Positions 50,981-59,757 of a DNA stretch of 64,000 nt are shown in pieces. Under the pieces are notes generated by a model. The model made no database searches. It was not told the origin of the DNA and was given only the letters and a program-made list of their open reading frames with translations. Position numbers and translations under genes: made by a program. Position 1 is the stretch's first letter. Every line of letters starts with the position of its first letter. This DNA comes from an uncultured Cohaesibacter sp. (GTDB lineage: Bacteria > Pseudomonadota > Alphaproteobacteria > Rhizobiales > Cohaesibacteraceae): the NCBI RefSeq assembly GCF_963667045.1, contig NZ_OY762934.1, forward strand, positions 1,419,501-1,483,500. Direction: 5' to 3'.

Positions 50981-51784
50981 ATGACATTCACCATCCTGGA
51001 ACAGTTCAGTTGCGGCAAGTCCGTCAGCGGATACACCGAGGACCGCGTTGTGCTGTCCGACCATCATTTCGGCATATTGGATGGCTCACGCGGACCAGCG
51101 GTTTCCGGCCCGGATGTCATCACAGCCCTGCTCGACGCAGCCAAAGCCTTCATCGAGACAATGCCATCAGACATCACGCTGCCCGTTTTGGCAGAGGCGT
51201 TGACCGCATTGGCCGCTGACCACAAGAAGGCGGCGGGACTAAAAGACTTTCGGACAACCGGCGGCTTTGTCTTCTGTCTCTTCTCGCACCATCACAAAGA
51301 AATCTGGCGGATTGGCGACTGCAAATTTCGCAATGCGGGAAAGGAGAACGCGGTATTCTGGCAGACGGAGGAGATCTGCGCCAAAGCACGCGCGCTCAAG
51401 ATCAATGCGCTGTTGCAAGATGGCCATGACGCCGATGCCATCATGGCCCGCCCTGACTATGATCATCTGATCGATGATCTGCTGCTGGACGAGGCGCGCT
51501 TCTTGAACCGGCAGGACAATGCCTTCAGCTTTGGCGCGATCAACGGGCAAGGCGTGCCGGACGAGTATGAAGAGAGGTTCCCCGCCCGATCCGGGAAGCT
51601 GGTCATAACGTCGGACGGCTACCCCAGAGTTTTTGACACGCTCGATGAATGTGAGCAGGAACTGTCCCGCCTGCTGGAGAGCGACCCGCTCTGCATCGCC
51701 GAAAACCTGCAATGCAAGGGGCTCGGTCCGGCACGCCATTCCTTCGATGACCGGTCGCTGATTGCCGCCGATCTGGTGCTCTGA
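50981..51784 (+). CDS. PP2C-like protein
   Basis: The 267-residue protein shows a PP2C-like order: TEDRVVLSDHHFGILDGSRG (Asp34-Gly35 metal site), GGFVFCLF and IWRIGDCKFR (about 109-118), LVITSDGY (207-213) and SFDDRSLIAADL (254-265). In PP2C phosphatases these correspond to the VxDGxGG, xGDS, SDGl and DN motifs. Several residues differ (CKF instead of SR, DDRS instead of DNxt), so phosphatase activity is uncertain. It starts 54 bases after the LysR stop and may be in one operon with it. The ATG at 50981 is preceded by AGGGAAA. Confidence 0.55.
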   Translation: MTFTILEQFSCGKSVSGYTEDRVVLSDHHFGILDGSRGPAVSGPDVITALLDAAKAFIETMPSDITLPVLAEALTALAADHKKAAGLKDFRTTGGFVFCLFSHHHKEIWRIGDCKFRNAGKENAVFWQTEEICAKARALKINALLQDGHDADAIMARPDYDHLIDDLLLDEARFLNRQDNAFSFGAINGQGVPDEYEERFPARSGKLVITSDGYPRVFDTLDECEQELSRLLESDPLCIAENLQCKGLGPARHSFDDRSLIAADLVL

Positions 51785-51817
51785 GCCCATCCCCTATCGG
51801 CTCTTTCCAACGGCCCA

Positions 51818-52756
51818 TCACAGCGTGGGATGGAAGCCCAGATAGATGGCGAAAATCACCAGACTGACCACCGTCGAGACCGCCAGTGCGTTGATCACAT
51901 AGGCCCTCTCGTGCTCGGTTGCCTTCTGCATGAACAGCGGAATGATGAAGGGCGGTGGCAGGATCATCAAGGTGAAGAAAGCCATCTGGAAGGGCGCACC
52001 GAGCCCGAGCAGGCCGTCAAGCACAAGGCTGTTGAGCAGCAGGGCCAGCGGCACCAGAATGCCATAGCGCAAGGTGACCAGTTTCAGCACATCGCCAAGG
52101 CCTTCACGATGGATGCGAATACCATAGCCCACCACCAGCAGGATGAGCGGAATGGCCATGCCCGCCAGCAGCTTCATGGTGCCATAGAGGCTGGCCAGCA
52201 CCGGCGTGGTCTTGACCGCCTCTGACAGGCCGAGCCCGTTGCAGACAAGACCAGCCACCAGCCCGATAACCACTGGCGAGGTCGCGAACATCTTCAGGAT
52301 GGTTGCCGGATCGCTCCGGCCATCGCGGCGGATCATCAGCATGGGGGCGAAGATGAACCAGATGAACAGCTCGTGCGCCAGATCAACCACCGCGATATAG
52401 CCCACGGCCTGCAGGCCATAGGCGCCACCGAACAGGCTCACGCCAAGCATGCCATATTCAAAGCCGGTCATCAGGAAGGGGAAATAGGGGTGTCTGGGTG
52501 CGAGCCTTGGGCCGACCAGACGCCCAAGAGCATAGAGCCCGCCGCAGATGGCTGCCGTTACCACAAACATCCCCAGATAGGATGCCTTCATCTCCATGTC
52601 GAGGAAAACCGTGAACAGCACGCTGGGCAAGACCAGATTGACCACCAGCCGGGTCAGTCCTTCCATGATCTCAGCGGACAGAACCTTGAGCAGGCGCAAA
52701 GACATGCCTGCCAAAATAAGAAACAGAATAGGCAGGATCTGATCGAGCACAGACAT
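51818..52756 (-). CDS. AEC-family transporter (auxin efflux carrier type)
   Basis: The 312-residue protein has about ten hydrophobic segments split by a central loop. The opening MSVLDQILPILFLILAGMSL and the TFVLPSVLF-like stretch RLVVNLVLPSVLFTVFLDM match the AEC family. The second half has GMAIPLILLVVGYGIRIHRE and NALAVSTVVSLVIFAIYLGF. Substrates in bacteria include malate and other organic acids. The GGAGGGG before the ATG at 52756 is a strong ribosome site. It is convergent with the PP2C-like gene with 33 bp between. Confidence 0.9.
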   Translation of the reverse strand: MSVLDQILPILFLILAGMSLRLLKVLSAEIMEGLTRLVVNLVLPSVLFTVFLDMEMKASYLGMFVVTAAICGGLYALGRLVGPRLAPRHPYFPFLMTGFEYGMLGVSLFGGAYGLQAVGYIAVVDLAHELFIWFIFAPMLMIRRDGRSDPATILKMFATSPVVIGLVAGLVCNGLGLSEAVKTTPVLASLYGTMKLLAGMAIPLILLVVGYGIRIHREGLGDVLKLVTLRYGILVPLALLLNSLVLDGLLGLGAPFQMAFFTLMILPPPFIIPLFMQKATEHERAYVINALAVSTVVSLVIFAIYLGFHPTL

Positions 52757-52874
52757 GACAACACCCCTCCCCCGGGCGGCCTTTCCCGCCATGCGTGCGG
52801 GGTGGTATCAATGCTAGTGTCTGGAATGGCCTCTTGGCAAGGGGTTAACACTCACCTTCCCCTGCCCTGTCCCA

Positions 52875-53087
52875 TTAACGCCTCTCTCGGAAATCGCCGG
52901 TCTCCGGGTCCTCTTCAAGGTCGATAATGTCGGCTTCACGCTCTTCCTTTGCCTGTTTCTGTTTCAGGGCCTCAGCCTCGCGACGCCGGTTGAGCTCGGT
53001 CCCCTGGGCGCGGATCTTGACCAGCAGTTTCGATATGATCCAGAGCGCGGCCAGTGCGGCCAGCATTACCATCAGTTTCGCGATCAA
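52875..53087 (-). CDS. Small membrane protein with charged tail
   Basis: TTG at 53087 is preceded by AGGGAG and gives a 70-residue protein: one membrane segment (LMVMLAALAALWIISKLLVK), then a charged helix (NRRREAEALKQKQAKEERE) and an acidic end (DIIDLEEDPETGDF). ATG codons a few residues in are alternative starts. I do not recognise a named family. It sits downstream of the SppA-type gene on the same strand, a position where such a protein is common in Rhizobiales (from memory). Confidence 0.65.
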   Translation of the reverse strand: MIAKLMVMLAALAALWIISKLLVKIRAQGTELNRRREAEALKQKQAKEEREADIIDLEEDPETGDFRERR

Positions 53088-53274
53088 CGGCGCTCTCCCT
53101 TTCTCGGCGGACAATCCAGATGAACAGCACCGCGTTAGCAAACTGCAAGCGCCCTGTCCAGCAGATGTCCTTCAGATGACAAAGCTGGTCAACAGAGGCG
53201 GGTCAACAGGGCATGTCTGAATTTTTCTGCATAATCCGGTCGGAAGGCAGCGGTGTGCAAAGATCCGCCAATCA

Positions 53275-53302
53275 TTCCCGACTGATCATCGGGAACGATC
53301 AG
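53275..53302 (-). terminator. Overlapping hairpins after the SppA-type gene
   Basis: TTCCCGA (53275-53281) pairs with TCGGGAA (53289-53295); alternatively CTGATC (53282-53287) pairs with GATCAG (53297-53302). The two cannot form together. They lie just past the stop of the peptidase gene. No T-run follows. Confidence 0.4.
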
Positions 53303-53308
53303 TAAGGA

Positions 53309-54229
53309 TCAGAGGCCAATGCGCGACCAGAGGGCCCGCTCTTCAAGGCTCGCCAGAACCCGCTCGGCGGAGAGACCTTCGGCGATACGATCGACCGGAC
53401 CGCCTGCGCTGCCACTGTGGCTTGCTCCCATCGAAAGGGAGCTGGAGTGAAAGAGGCTGAAGAAACCGGACGGTGGCGCAATCAGCTTTGTCTTCATGTC
53501 TTCGCCATAGCGGCGCTTGAGATAGCTGTTCATGTCGCCCAGTTCGTCAACCAGACCGTAGTCGAGCGCTTTGTTGCCGGTCCAGAACGCACCGGTAAAG
53601 AGCTTGTCCTCCGGTTCGGTCAACTTGTCACCGCGACGCCTGCGCACGAGATCCTTGAAGCTTTCGAACAAATCCTGCAGCAGCTCATCAAGATGGGCCA
53701 CATGCTCGGGATTTTCCGGCTTGAACGGATCAAGCATCGCCTTCTGGGTGCCTGCGGTGTAGATCCGGCGCTCGATGCCGAGCTTGCCGATGGCGTCCAC
53801 GAAACCGAAGCCGCCGGACACGACGCCGATGGAGCCCACGATCGAGCTGGGATCGGCGACGATCACGTCACCGGCAACTGCGATCATGTAGCCGCCAGAG
53901 GCTGCCGCATCCTCACAGAAGACCAGCACGTCCTTGCCCTTTTCGACTGCGAGCTGGCGGATGCGCTCATGGATGAGGCGACTTTGCACGGGCGAGCCGC
54001 CGGGGCTGTTGATCGAAATAGCGACGGCCGGTGCGTCCTTCATGTCGAAGGCCTTCTGCAGCGGACCGGCAATGGAGGCCATGTTGAGGCTTGACCGCAT
54101 GTGGCCGCCGTTGCTGACCATGATCGGCCCGACCATGCGCACCACCGGAATGACCACAGGCTCTTTCAACCATTTTTCAGGCAGAATGCTCGAAGGAATG
54201 ACTTTCCTGAGATATTTCATGATTTTCAT
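53309..54229 (-). CDS. Signal peptide peptidase SppA-type serine protease (S49)
   Basis: The 306-residue protein has S49 features: AISINSPGGSPVQSRLIHER, the nucleophile Ser111 in CEDAAASGGYMIAVAGDVIV, and Lys163 in YTAGTQKAMLDPF as general base. It is the short SohB/SppA_36K form, not the 600-residue SppA. It has no strong signal peptide; residues 1-30 are basic with a weak hydrophobic stretch. It likely cleans up signal-peptide fragments at the inner membrane. The ATG at 54229 is preferred over 54250 because AGAGG is correctly spaced. Confidence 0.9.
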   Translation of the reverse strand: MKIMKYLRKVIPSSILPEKWLKEPVVIPVVRMVGPIMVSNGGHMRSSLNMASIAGPLQKAFDMKDAPAVAISINSPGGSPVQSRLIHERIRQLAVEKGKDVLVFCEDAAASGGYMIAVAGDVIVADPSSIVGSIGVVSGGFGFVDAIGKLGIERRIYTAGTQKAMLDPFKPENPEHVAHLDELLQDLFESFKDLVRRRRGDKLTEPEDKLFTGAFWTGNKALDYGLVDELGDMNSYLKRRYGEDMKTKLIAPPSGFFSLFHSSSLSMGASHSGSAGGPVDRIAEGLSAERVLASLEERALWSRIGL

Positions 54230-54512
54230 GGCAGGCATCCTCTGGTTCATGGTGATCGACGCGGATCGTTCGCCTTGTTTTATCTAGTCTTATCTGGGGC
54301 CGACGCCGCTGTATTTCCAGTGCGACGCATTCAATAATTATGTTGCCCATGCTCTAGCGCAGGAGCCGTTGAGGTTTGGTTGCGTTTTTCATCAATCTTG
54401 CACATTTCGGCCTTTTGCTCTCGCTTTTCCCCTTTTCTTTGCATCGGCGAGAGTCATAAGATGCGCGCGCCGATTGGCACCTACACGCAGACCAAGTTGG
54501 AATTTGGATATC

Positions 54513-55718
54513 ATGAGCACAGAGCTGACCAATGCCGAGATCAACCACCTGATCACCTTCCGGCAGGCACTGCACCGCCGACCCGACCTGTCGGGGCAGG
54601 AGATGGCGACCGCGCAAAGGGTCATCGCAGAGCTGGAACAGCTGTCGCCGGACCGGATCGTGACCGGGCTCGGCCCATGGACCGAACCGGATGGCACCGC
54701 CCTTGGCGGCACCGGCATTGCGGCCCTGTTCGAATCCGGCAAGGACGGTCCTACGCTGCTCTTTCGCTGCGAGCTCGACGGCCTGCCCATCGAGGAACGG
54801 TCCGACGTGTCCTATTGCTCGGAGCTTGAGACCAAGGCCCATCTGTGCGGTCATGACGGTCACATGGCCATCCTTCTGGCGCTAGCCATGCGCCTTGGCA
54901 AGCAACGCCCGGCCTCTGGCCGCGTGATACTGGTGTTCCAGCCTGCCGAGGAAACCGGCAAGGGCGCCAGAGCGCTGTTGCACGATGCGGAATTCGTCGC
55001 CCGTCTCCCCAGACCGGACATGGCCTTTGCCCTTCACAACCTGCCCGGCCTCGGGCTTGGCAGCGTGGCGCTGAAATCCGGTGCCATGTGCTGCGCCTCT
55101 CGCGGCATCCGCATTCAGCTGGAAGGCAAGACATCACATGCCTCGATGCCACAGGACGGGATCTCTCCGGTCGAAGCGATGATGACCATTGCCGCAGGTC
55201 TCAACGGCCTGTCGAACGGCCTTGATGCGGGGCAAGCGCTCAACGCCAGCTACAAGCTTGTAACCATCACCCACATGAGCGTCGGCGAACCCTGCTTCGG
55301 CGTGGCCCCCGGTGCGGGTGAAATCTGGGCGACGCTGCGCACGGTCACCGATGATGTGATGGGCGATCTGGTCAAGGCCGCCGAAACGCTCGCCAGCAAG
55401 GCCGCCGAGACCGCCGGTCTTTCCCTGCACATCGAGGAAGACGATGTCTTTGACGCCTGCACCAATGCACAAGAGACGACCGCGATGGTGGCACAGGCTC
55501 TTGCGGCGGAAGGCATCCGCACCGAGGAACAAACCGAACCGATGCGCTGGTCGGAAGACTTCGGCCAGTTCGGCCATCACTGTCCCTCCACCCTGTTCGT
55601 GCTCGGATCGGGCATCGATCAGCCACAGTTGCACAACCCGGATTTCGACTTTCCCGACGCACTGACCCCCATCGGTGCCCGCATTTTCGAACGCATCATC
55701 CGCGACCGGCTGGGCTGA
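54513..55718 (+). CDS. M20-family amidohydrolase
   Basis: The 401-residue protein has the M20D/amidohydrolase motifs: FRCELDGLPIEER, AHLCGHDGHMAILLALA (metal-binding Cys, His, Asp), ILVFQPAEETGKGARALL (Glu pair), FALHNLPGLGLG and WSEDFGQFGHHCPSTLF near the end. The family removes acyl groups from amino acids or related amides (hippurate, indole-acetyl or aminoacylase types). The start at ATG 54513 replaces an over-long frame from 54369. It overlaps the next GNAT gene by one base. The substrate is unknown. Confidence 0.9.
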   Translation: MSTELTNAEINHLITFRQALHRRPDLSGQEMATAQRVIAELEQLSPDRIVTGLGPWTEPDGTALGGTGIAALFESGKDGPTLLFRCELDGLPIEERSDVSYCSELETKAHLCGHDGHMAILLALAMRLGKQRPASGRVILVFQPAEETGKGARALLHDAEFVARLPRPDMAFALHNLPGLGLGSVALKSGAMCCASRGIRIQLEGKTSHASMPQDGISPVEAMMTIAAGLNGLSNGLDAGQALNASYKLVTITHMSVGEPCFGVAPGAGEIWATLRTVTDDVMGDLVKAAETLASKAAETAGLSLHIEEDDVFDACTNAQETTAMVAQALAAEGIRTEEQTEPMRWSEDFGQFGHHCPSTLFVLGSGIDQPQLHNPDFDFPDALTPIGARIFERIIRDRLG

Positions 55719-56239
55719 TGGTGATCAGGCCTGCAAACCCCGAGGACGCCAGCGCTCTAGCCGCCCTCAGCCTTGAAGTGTGGCTGCACACCTATTGCCG
55801 CCCCGGCATCCCGCCGGTCTTTGCCAGTTATGCGCTGGAGACATTCACAAAGGCCAATCTGGAAGCACAGATTGCCGATCCCGATCGCCATTTCCTGGTC
55901 GATGCCGTGCCCTACGCCGGGCAGGACGGACTGCGGGGCTATCTCAGTTGGTGCTGCCCGACCGACCTGCCACTGCCTGACTGTCCCGAGGGGGAGATCG
56001 ACACGCTCTATGTGCGGGAACGGCACAAGGGAGAAGGCATCGGGTCGGCGCTGCTCAAGGCCTGTTATCAGTCCATGGCGCGCGCCGGACATCAGGCGGC
56101 ATTCCTCCGGGTCAACGCGGAAAACCGCGAGGCCATCGCCTTTTATGAGAGCAGGGGCTTCAGGACAATCGGCGAAACATGGTTCGGGATAGAGGACGAG
56201 CGCTATCTCAACTTCGTCATGCGAAAAGAGTTTGTCTGA
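55718..56239 (+). CDS. GNAT-family acetyltransferase
   Basis: The 173-residue protein begins MVIRPANPEDASALAALSLE, as in GNATs. The acetyl-CoA loop is in YVRERHKGEGIGSALLKACY, and LRVNAENREAIAFYESRGFR is the C-terminal motif. It shares a base with the M20 stop (TGATG), so the two are coupled. An amidohydrolase with an acetyltransferase suggests balanced deacylation and acetylation of a shared substrate, but this is inferred. Confidence 0.9.
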   Translation: MVIRPANPEDASALAALSLEVWLHTYCRPGIPPVFASYALETFTKANLEAQIADPDRHFLVDAVPYAGQDGLRGYLSWCCPTDLPLPDCPEGEIDTLYVRERHKGEGIGSALLKACYQSMARAGHQAAFLRVNAENREAIAFYESRGFRTIGETWFGIEDERYLNFVMRKEFV

Positions 56240-56243
56240 AACT

Positions 56244-56633
56244 TCAGAAAAGTGGTTCGCCTGTGGCCGGGTCGGTTCGCAGTTCGGTGCTGCGCCGTGA
56301 TGTCGTTTCGCTCATGCATGACAGATGGGCAAGACCTGCCATTGTTCCACCGCGGAATGTGTCGGCCACGCGCGCGCATTCGGCATCGCGATAGGGGATC
56401 CATGCCCGCTGGGTATCGCGCAGCAACAACCTGCCCGGCTCATCAAGCATCGAACGCAGTTGCTGATAAACATCATTCAGCTCGTCATCAGCTTTCTGAT
56501 AGTCGATCGCCGCGCACTGGCTCATATCCACGGTGGTCACCGGGTTTTGACAGTCCAGCGCATAGGCAGATGCTGTCATGGTCAGACTGGATGCGAGTGC
56601 GAGAATAAACCGGGTTCGTCCATGGCCAGTCAT
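56244..56633 (-). CDS. LprI-like (DUF1311) secreted protein
   Basis: The 129-residue protein has a signal peptide (FILALASSLTMTASAYA), followed by LDCQNPVTTVDMSQCAAIDY and QKADDELNDVYQQL, the DUF1311 motif found in LprI lysozyme inhibitors and relatives. Four cysteines (DCQ, QCA, ECA, SCM) fit two disulfides. RDTQRAWIPYRDAECAR is the conserved second block. It likely acts in the periplasm. The ATG at 56633 follows GGGGCATGCA. It is convergent with the GNAT gene, 4 bp apart. Confidence 0.88.
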   Translation of the reverse strand: MTGHGRTRFILALASSLTMTASAYALDCQNPVTTVDMSQCAAIDYQKADDELNDVYQQLRSMLDEPGRLLLRDTQRAWIPYRDAECARVADTFRGGTMAGLAHLSCMSETTSRRSTELRTDPATGEPLF

Positions 56634-56746
56634 TGCATGCCCCTTTGCTGCAGTGCCCGTATTGGAGTTGTCTCTGTTCGATGCAATCCTATCACGCTCA
56701 GGGATGAACACATAGCGACAAAAGACGTGCTTGAGAATCCAGCCTC

Positions 56747-57592
56747 TCACCCCAGATCAATCGCCGCTCCGTGGCGGTGGGCCGCTTCAACGCGGGCACC
56801 GGGGGTGTCTGCACCCGCATCATGCAGGGCAATGGCTGGCAGCAGTCGGAACGGGGCGCGGGACTGTTTCTTGCCCTGAACCACCACGCGGTGGGCCGCC
56901 TCGCCTTCCCGAGGCGAGAAGGGCTGAACGGTGACCCCGCCAAAGCGGCCTTCCATCAGCTTGAGCAGGGCGGGCAATTCATCCGCACGCTGCACGACAG
57001 TGAAGGTGCCGCCGCTTTTGAGAATGGAAACAGCGGTGCGGAACCACGGCTCCATTCCCTCGTCGGTCAGCATGTGAGCCGTGGCACGGGCCTCATTGGG
57101 CGAGGTCTGAAAGCGCTCCGGCCGGTAATAGGGCGGATTGGCGATGACATGATGGGCGAGATTTTCCGTCAAGCCAGCCAGTTTGCGCGGCTCGCCACGC
57201 AAAGCCACATCACAACAGATGACCGATGCGGCGGCCAGATACTGTGCCGAGCGGGCTATGTTGGTGGCGGCGATGGCGGCAACGTCCGGGTCGATCTCTA
57301 CGGCCAGCAGCCGCAGCCCGCCGACGCGCGCCGCAACGCAGAGACCGGCGGCCCCAACCCCAGAGCCCAGATCGACCACCAACTCGCCCGGTCGGGCAGG
57401 TGTGCAGGCAGCCAGCAGCACGGCATCGGTTCCCGAGCGGTGATGGCCCTTTTTGGGCTGCAGCAGGGAGATCCGTCCGCCAAGAAAATCATCCTCGCTC
57501 ATCTCCACGTCCAAAGGCAGCGCATCGGCGGAAACAGTGGCCACATCCCCCAGCAAGGCGGGCGGCAGGCTTGGAACGGTCATTGAAGGCAT
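56747..57592 (-). CDS. TrmN6-like SAM-dependent methyltransferase
   Basis: The 281-residue enzyme has LVVDLGSGVGAAGLCVAARV (SAM-binding motif I), LAVEIDPDVAAIAATN (acidic loop) and HHVIANPPYYRPER with the NPPY motif of N6-adenine methyltransferases. Family members modify adenine 37 of tRNA-Val1 (TrmN6). It starts at ATG 57592 after AGGAAAG; a longer frame runs back over the DUF2007 gene and is not real. It is 61 bp downstream of the DUF2007 gene, and the two probably form one operon. Confidence 0.88.
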   Translation of the reverse strand: MPSMTVPSLPPALLGDVATVSADALPLDVEMSEDDFLGGRISLLQPKKGHHRSGTDAVLLAACTPARPGELVVDLGSGVGAAGLCVAARVGGLRLLAVEIDPDVAAIAATNIARSAQYLAAASVICCDVALRGEPRKLAGLTENLAHHVIANPPYYRPERFQTSPNEARATAHMLTDEGMEPWFRTAVSILKSGGTFTVVQRADELPALLKLMEGRFGGVTVQPFSPREGEAAHRVVVQGKKQSRAPFRLLPAIALHDAGADTPGARVEAAHRHGAAIDLG

Positions 57593-57653
57593 CGCGGGTC
57601 TTTCCTGAAAATCTTCCGGCATATTTGGGGAAGCGCACTCCCCGCCCTGATCT

Positions 57654-57896
57654 TCAGGGCCTGTCATCAACTGAACAGTCGAGCTCTTTTTCCAGCCCGG
57701 CGTCGCGCAACAATTGCCGGGCGCGCAGCAGATGCGCGTCATCGACCAGCACGCGGCGGGCGATTTGGTTGAGGATGCTGCCATAAAGGGTGCTCATGTT
57801 GTGGTCCAGAGACTGGAAAGGAATGTCCGCGTCCCTCAGCAAGGCTTCCACAAAGGAAAGGGTTATCGGATTGTTGGTCTTGATGAGTTCTTCCAC
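57654..57896 (-). CDS. DUF2007 small protein
   Basis: The 80-residue protein begins at GTG 57896 with TAGGA upstream: VEELIKTNNPITLSFVEALL, then RDADIPFQSLDHNMSTLYGS and RRVLVDDAHLLRARQLLRDA. The DUF2007 family is described as a putative signal-transducing domain. It precedes the methyltransferase. The longer frame to 57965 has no ribosome site. Confidence 0.85.
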   Translation of the reverse strand: MEELIKTNNPITLSFVEALLRDADIPFQSLDHNMSTLYGSILNQIARRVLVDDAHLLRARQLLRDAGLEKELDCSVDDRP

Positions 57897-58272
57897 GCAA
57901 TGTCCTACTGCTAAGTCGTCGTCATGGCCAATGGTCCATGCCTCATGAAAGGGCTCACAAACCATAAATAGATTTCAAGCCTCTGAAAAGAGCCTTCGCA
58001 GGCTTTCACCCAGCAACAGCCCCCGCAACCCAGCTGCGATTGCCAGTATGAAACGGAACAAAAGAAGGAGTTCAGACTGCTTGATCTGGACCATGAAAGG
58101 CCGATTTATTCGTGTTCTGATGGGCACCCACATCAAACTGGGCACAAAAGCCGTTGCGAAGCAGAAATTTGGCTTGATTAAGTAACATTCTTGCCCCCTC
58201 CCCCTTGTCGTTCCGGGGTGAGCCGCCTATTCTCGCGACCGAAATTTGAAGACACAAAATTGGAGCCGCCGC
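57897..58272. other. Divergent non-coding region, DUF2007 / polyprenyl synthase
   Basis: This 376-base gap holds both promoters. I see no repeat, palindrome or small gene that I can support. Confidence 0.45.
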
Positions 58273-59301
58273 GTGAGCGTTGTCCCTCCTCTCAATGAGG
58301 CAAACAAGTCCCAGGCCAGCATTCAACCCCTCATCGACCTCGTCAAACAGGACATGGGCCGGGTGAATGATCTTATTCTCGAGAAGGCTGGTTCGGACGT
58401 CGAGATGATTCCGGAAGTGGCCAAGCACCTGATTGATTCAGGTGGCAAGCGCCTGCGCCCGATGCTGACGCTGGCCGCCGCCAACATGTGCGGCTATGAA
58501 GACCCATCCGCAGCCGGGCACGTCAAGCTGGCTATGGCTGTGGAATTCATGCATACGGCCACCCTGCTGCATGACGATGTGGTCGACGAGAGCGACATGC
58601 GTCGCGGCAAGCTCGCCGCCCGCATGCTCTGGGGTAACCAGGCCAGCGTTCTGGTTGGCGACTTCCTGCTCGGGCAGGCTTTCCGCGTGATGGTTGATGT
58701 CGGCTCGATCCGGGCTCTTGATGTGCTCTCGACCGCCGCCTGTGTCATTGCCGAAGGCGAGGTGTTGCAGCTTTCTGTCGCTCAAAACATGAAGACCTCG
58801 GTCGCTGAATACATGCAGGTCATCCGCTCCAAGACGGCGGCCCTGTTCGCTGCGGCCTGCGAGGTCGGCCCGATCATCGCGGGCAGCGACGAGACCCGGA
58901 TTACGGCGCTGCGCGACTATGGCATGGAACTGGGCAATGCCTTCCAGCTGATTGACGATGCCCTCGATTATGGCGGCTCGGCAGCGGCACTGGGCAAGAA
59001 TGTCGGCGACGATTTCCGCGAAGGCAAGATCACCCTGCCGGTGATCCTGGCCTATGAACGGGGCTCGGCCGAGGACAAGGCCTTCTGGAAGCGGGTCATG
59101 GAAGAACGCAAGGATGTCACCGACGGTGCGCTTGATTATGCCATGGGGCTGCTGGTCAAGACCAATGCACTTGAAGACACTTTGAAACAGGCCCGAACCC
59201 ATGGTGCGACTGCCATTGCTTCGCTCGATGTGTTCGAGGACAGCCCCTACAAGGCGGCGCTCATTGATGCAGTGGAATTCTGCATCGCCCGCGGGCACTG
59301 A
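58273..59301 (+). CDS. Polyprenyl diphosphate synthase (octaprenyl/decaprenyl type)
   Basis: The 342-residue prenyltransferase has the two aspartate-rich motifs: LLHDDVVDESDMRRG (first) and LIDDALDYGGSAAALG (second). KHLIDSGGKRLRPMLTLAAA is the substrate-contact region before the first. It adds C5 units to make the C40-C50 tail of ubiquinone. The small residues preceding the first Asp motif (HTA) favour long-chain products. The GTG at 58273 follows GGAG; an upstream TTG (58246) is unlikely. The gene ends in a clear terminator. Confidence 0.93.
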   Translation: MSVVPPLNEANKSQASIQPLIDLVKQDMGRVNDLILEKAGSDVEMIPEVAKHLIDSGGKRLRPMLTLAAANMCGYEDPSAAGHVKLAMAVEFMHTATLLHDDVVDESDMRRGKLAARMLWGNQASVLVGDFLLGQAFRVMVDVGSIRALDVLSTAACVIAEGEVLQLSVAQNMKTSVAEYMQVIRSKTAALFAAACEVGPIIAGSDETRITALRDYGMELGNAFQLIDDALDYGGSAAALGKNVGDDFREGKITLPVILAYERGSAEDKAFWKRVMEERKDVTDGALDYAMGLLVKTNALEDTLKQARTHGATAIASLDVFEDSPYKAALIDAVEFCIARGH

Positions 59302-59330
59302 TCCTTTCGAGGCTCTGTAGACACGGTCGG

Positions 59331-59358
59331 AAGGCGCTGTTAATCCAGCGCCTTTTTT
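59331..59358 (+). terminator. Terminator after the polyprenyl synthase
   Basis: AAGGCGCTG (59331-59339) and CAGCGCCTT (59346-59354) form a 9-bp stem followed by T6. It lies 30 bases after the stop. Confidence 0.92.
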
Positions 59359-59757
59359 GTTGTGGCGATCGGACCTCATGGCCGATGCAGCCACGCGCCC
59401 CTTCTGGTGTTGCCATCTCCGGCGTTCTGGCAGATTTTTGGGATGGTCAAATTTCCGCCACCTCTTCCGGCTATGGTTTTGACAGTTTGTTTAATTGATC
59501 TTTACCGCGCTTTATTATGTACAGGACAAGACACGAGGGCTTGCGAGCAAGCCTCAAAAAAGCCATGCTACATTCCTAATTCGTAAAGAGCTTCAAAGAG
59601 GCGCGACGTCACTCTGGCTCTTTCTTGTCCGGATGGACTGGCGGACAACGCGTCGGATTTTTCGGTCGCAGGCAAGGGACGATGGCAAGGCGCAATTGCC
59701 GCGGCTCTGCTGTCCAGCCAATTATGCTTCGGATTGCGCAACAACAAGGCTGACTAA
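59359..59757. other. Non-coding region before the TPR gene
   Basis: There is no supported gene in these 399 bases. It probably holds the promoter for the TPR protein; no operator is apparent. Confidence 0.45.

Noticed and set aside
53230-53270. Possible small SRP RNA (GGAAGGCAGCGG resembles the GGAAGCAGCC loop)
   Set aside because: The flanking GGTCAGG-CCGG partner and long arms are missing, and the loop differs at key positions.
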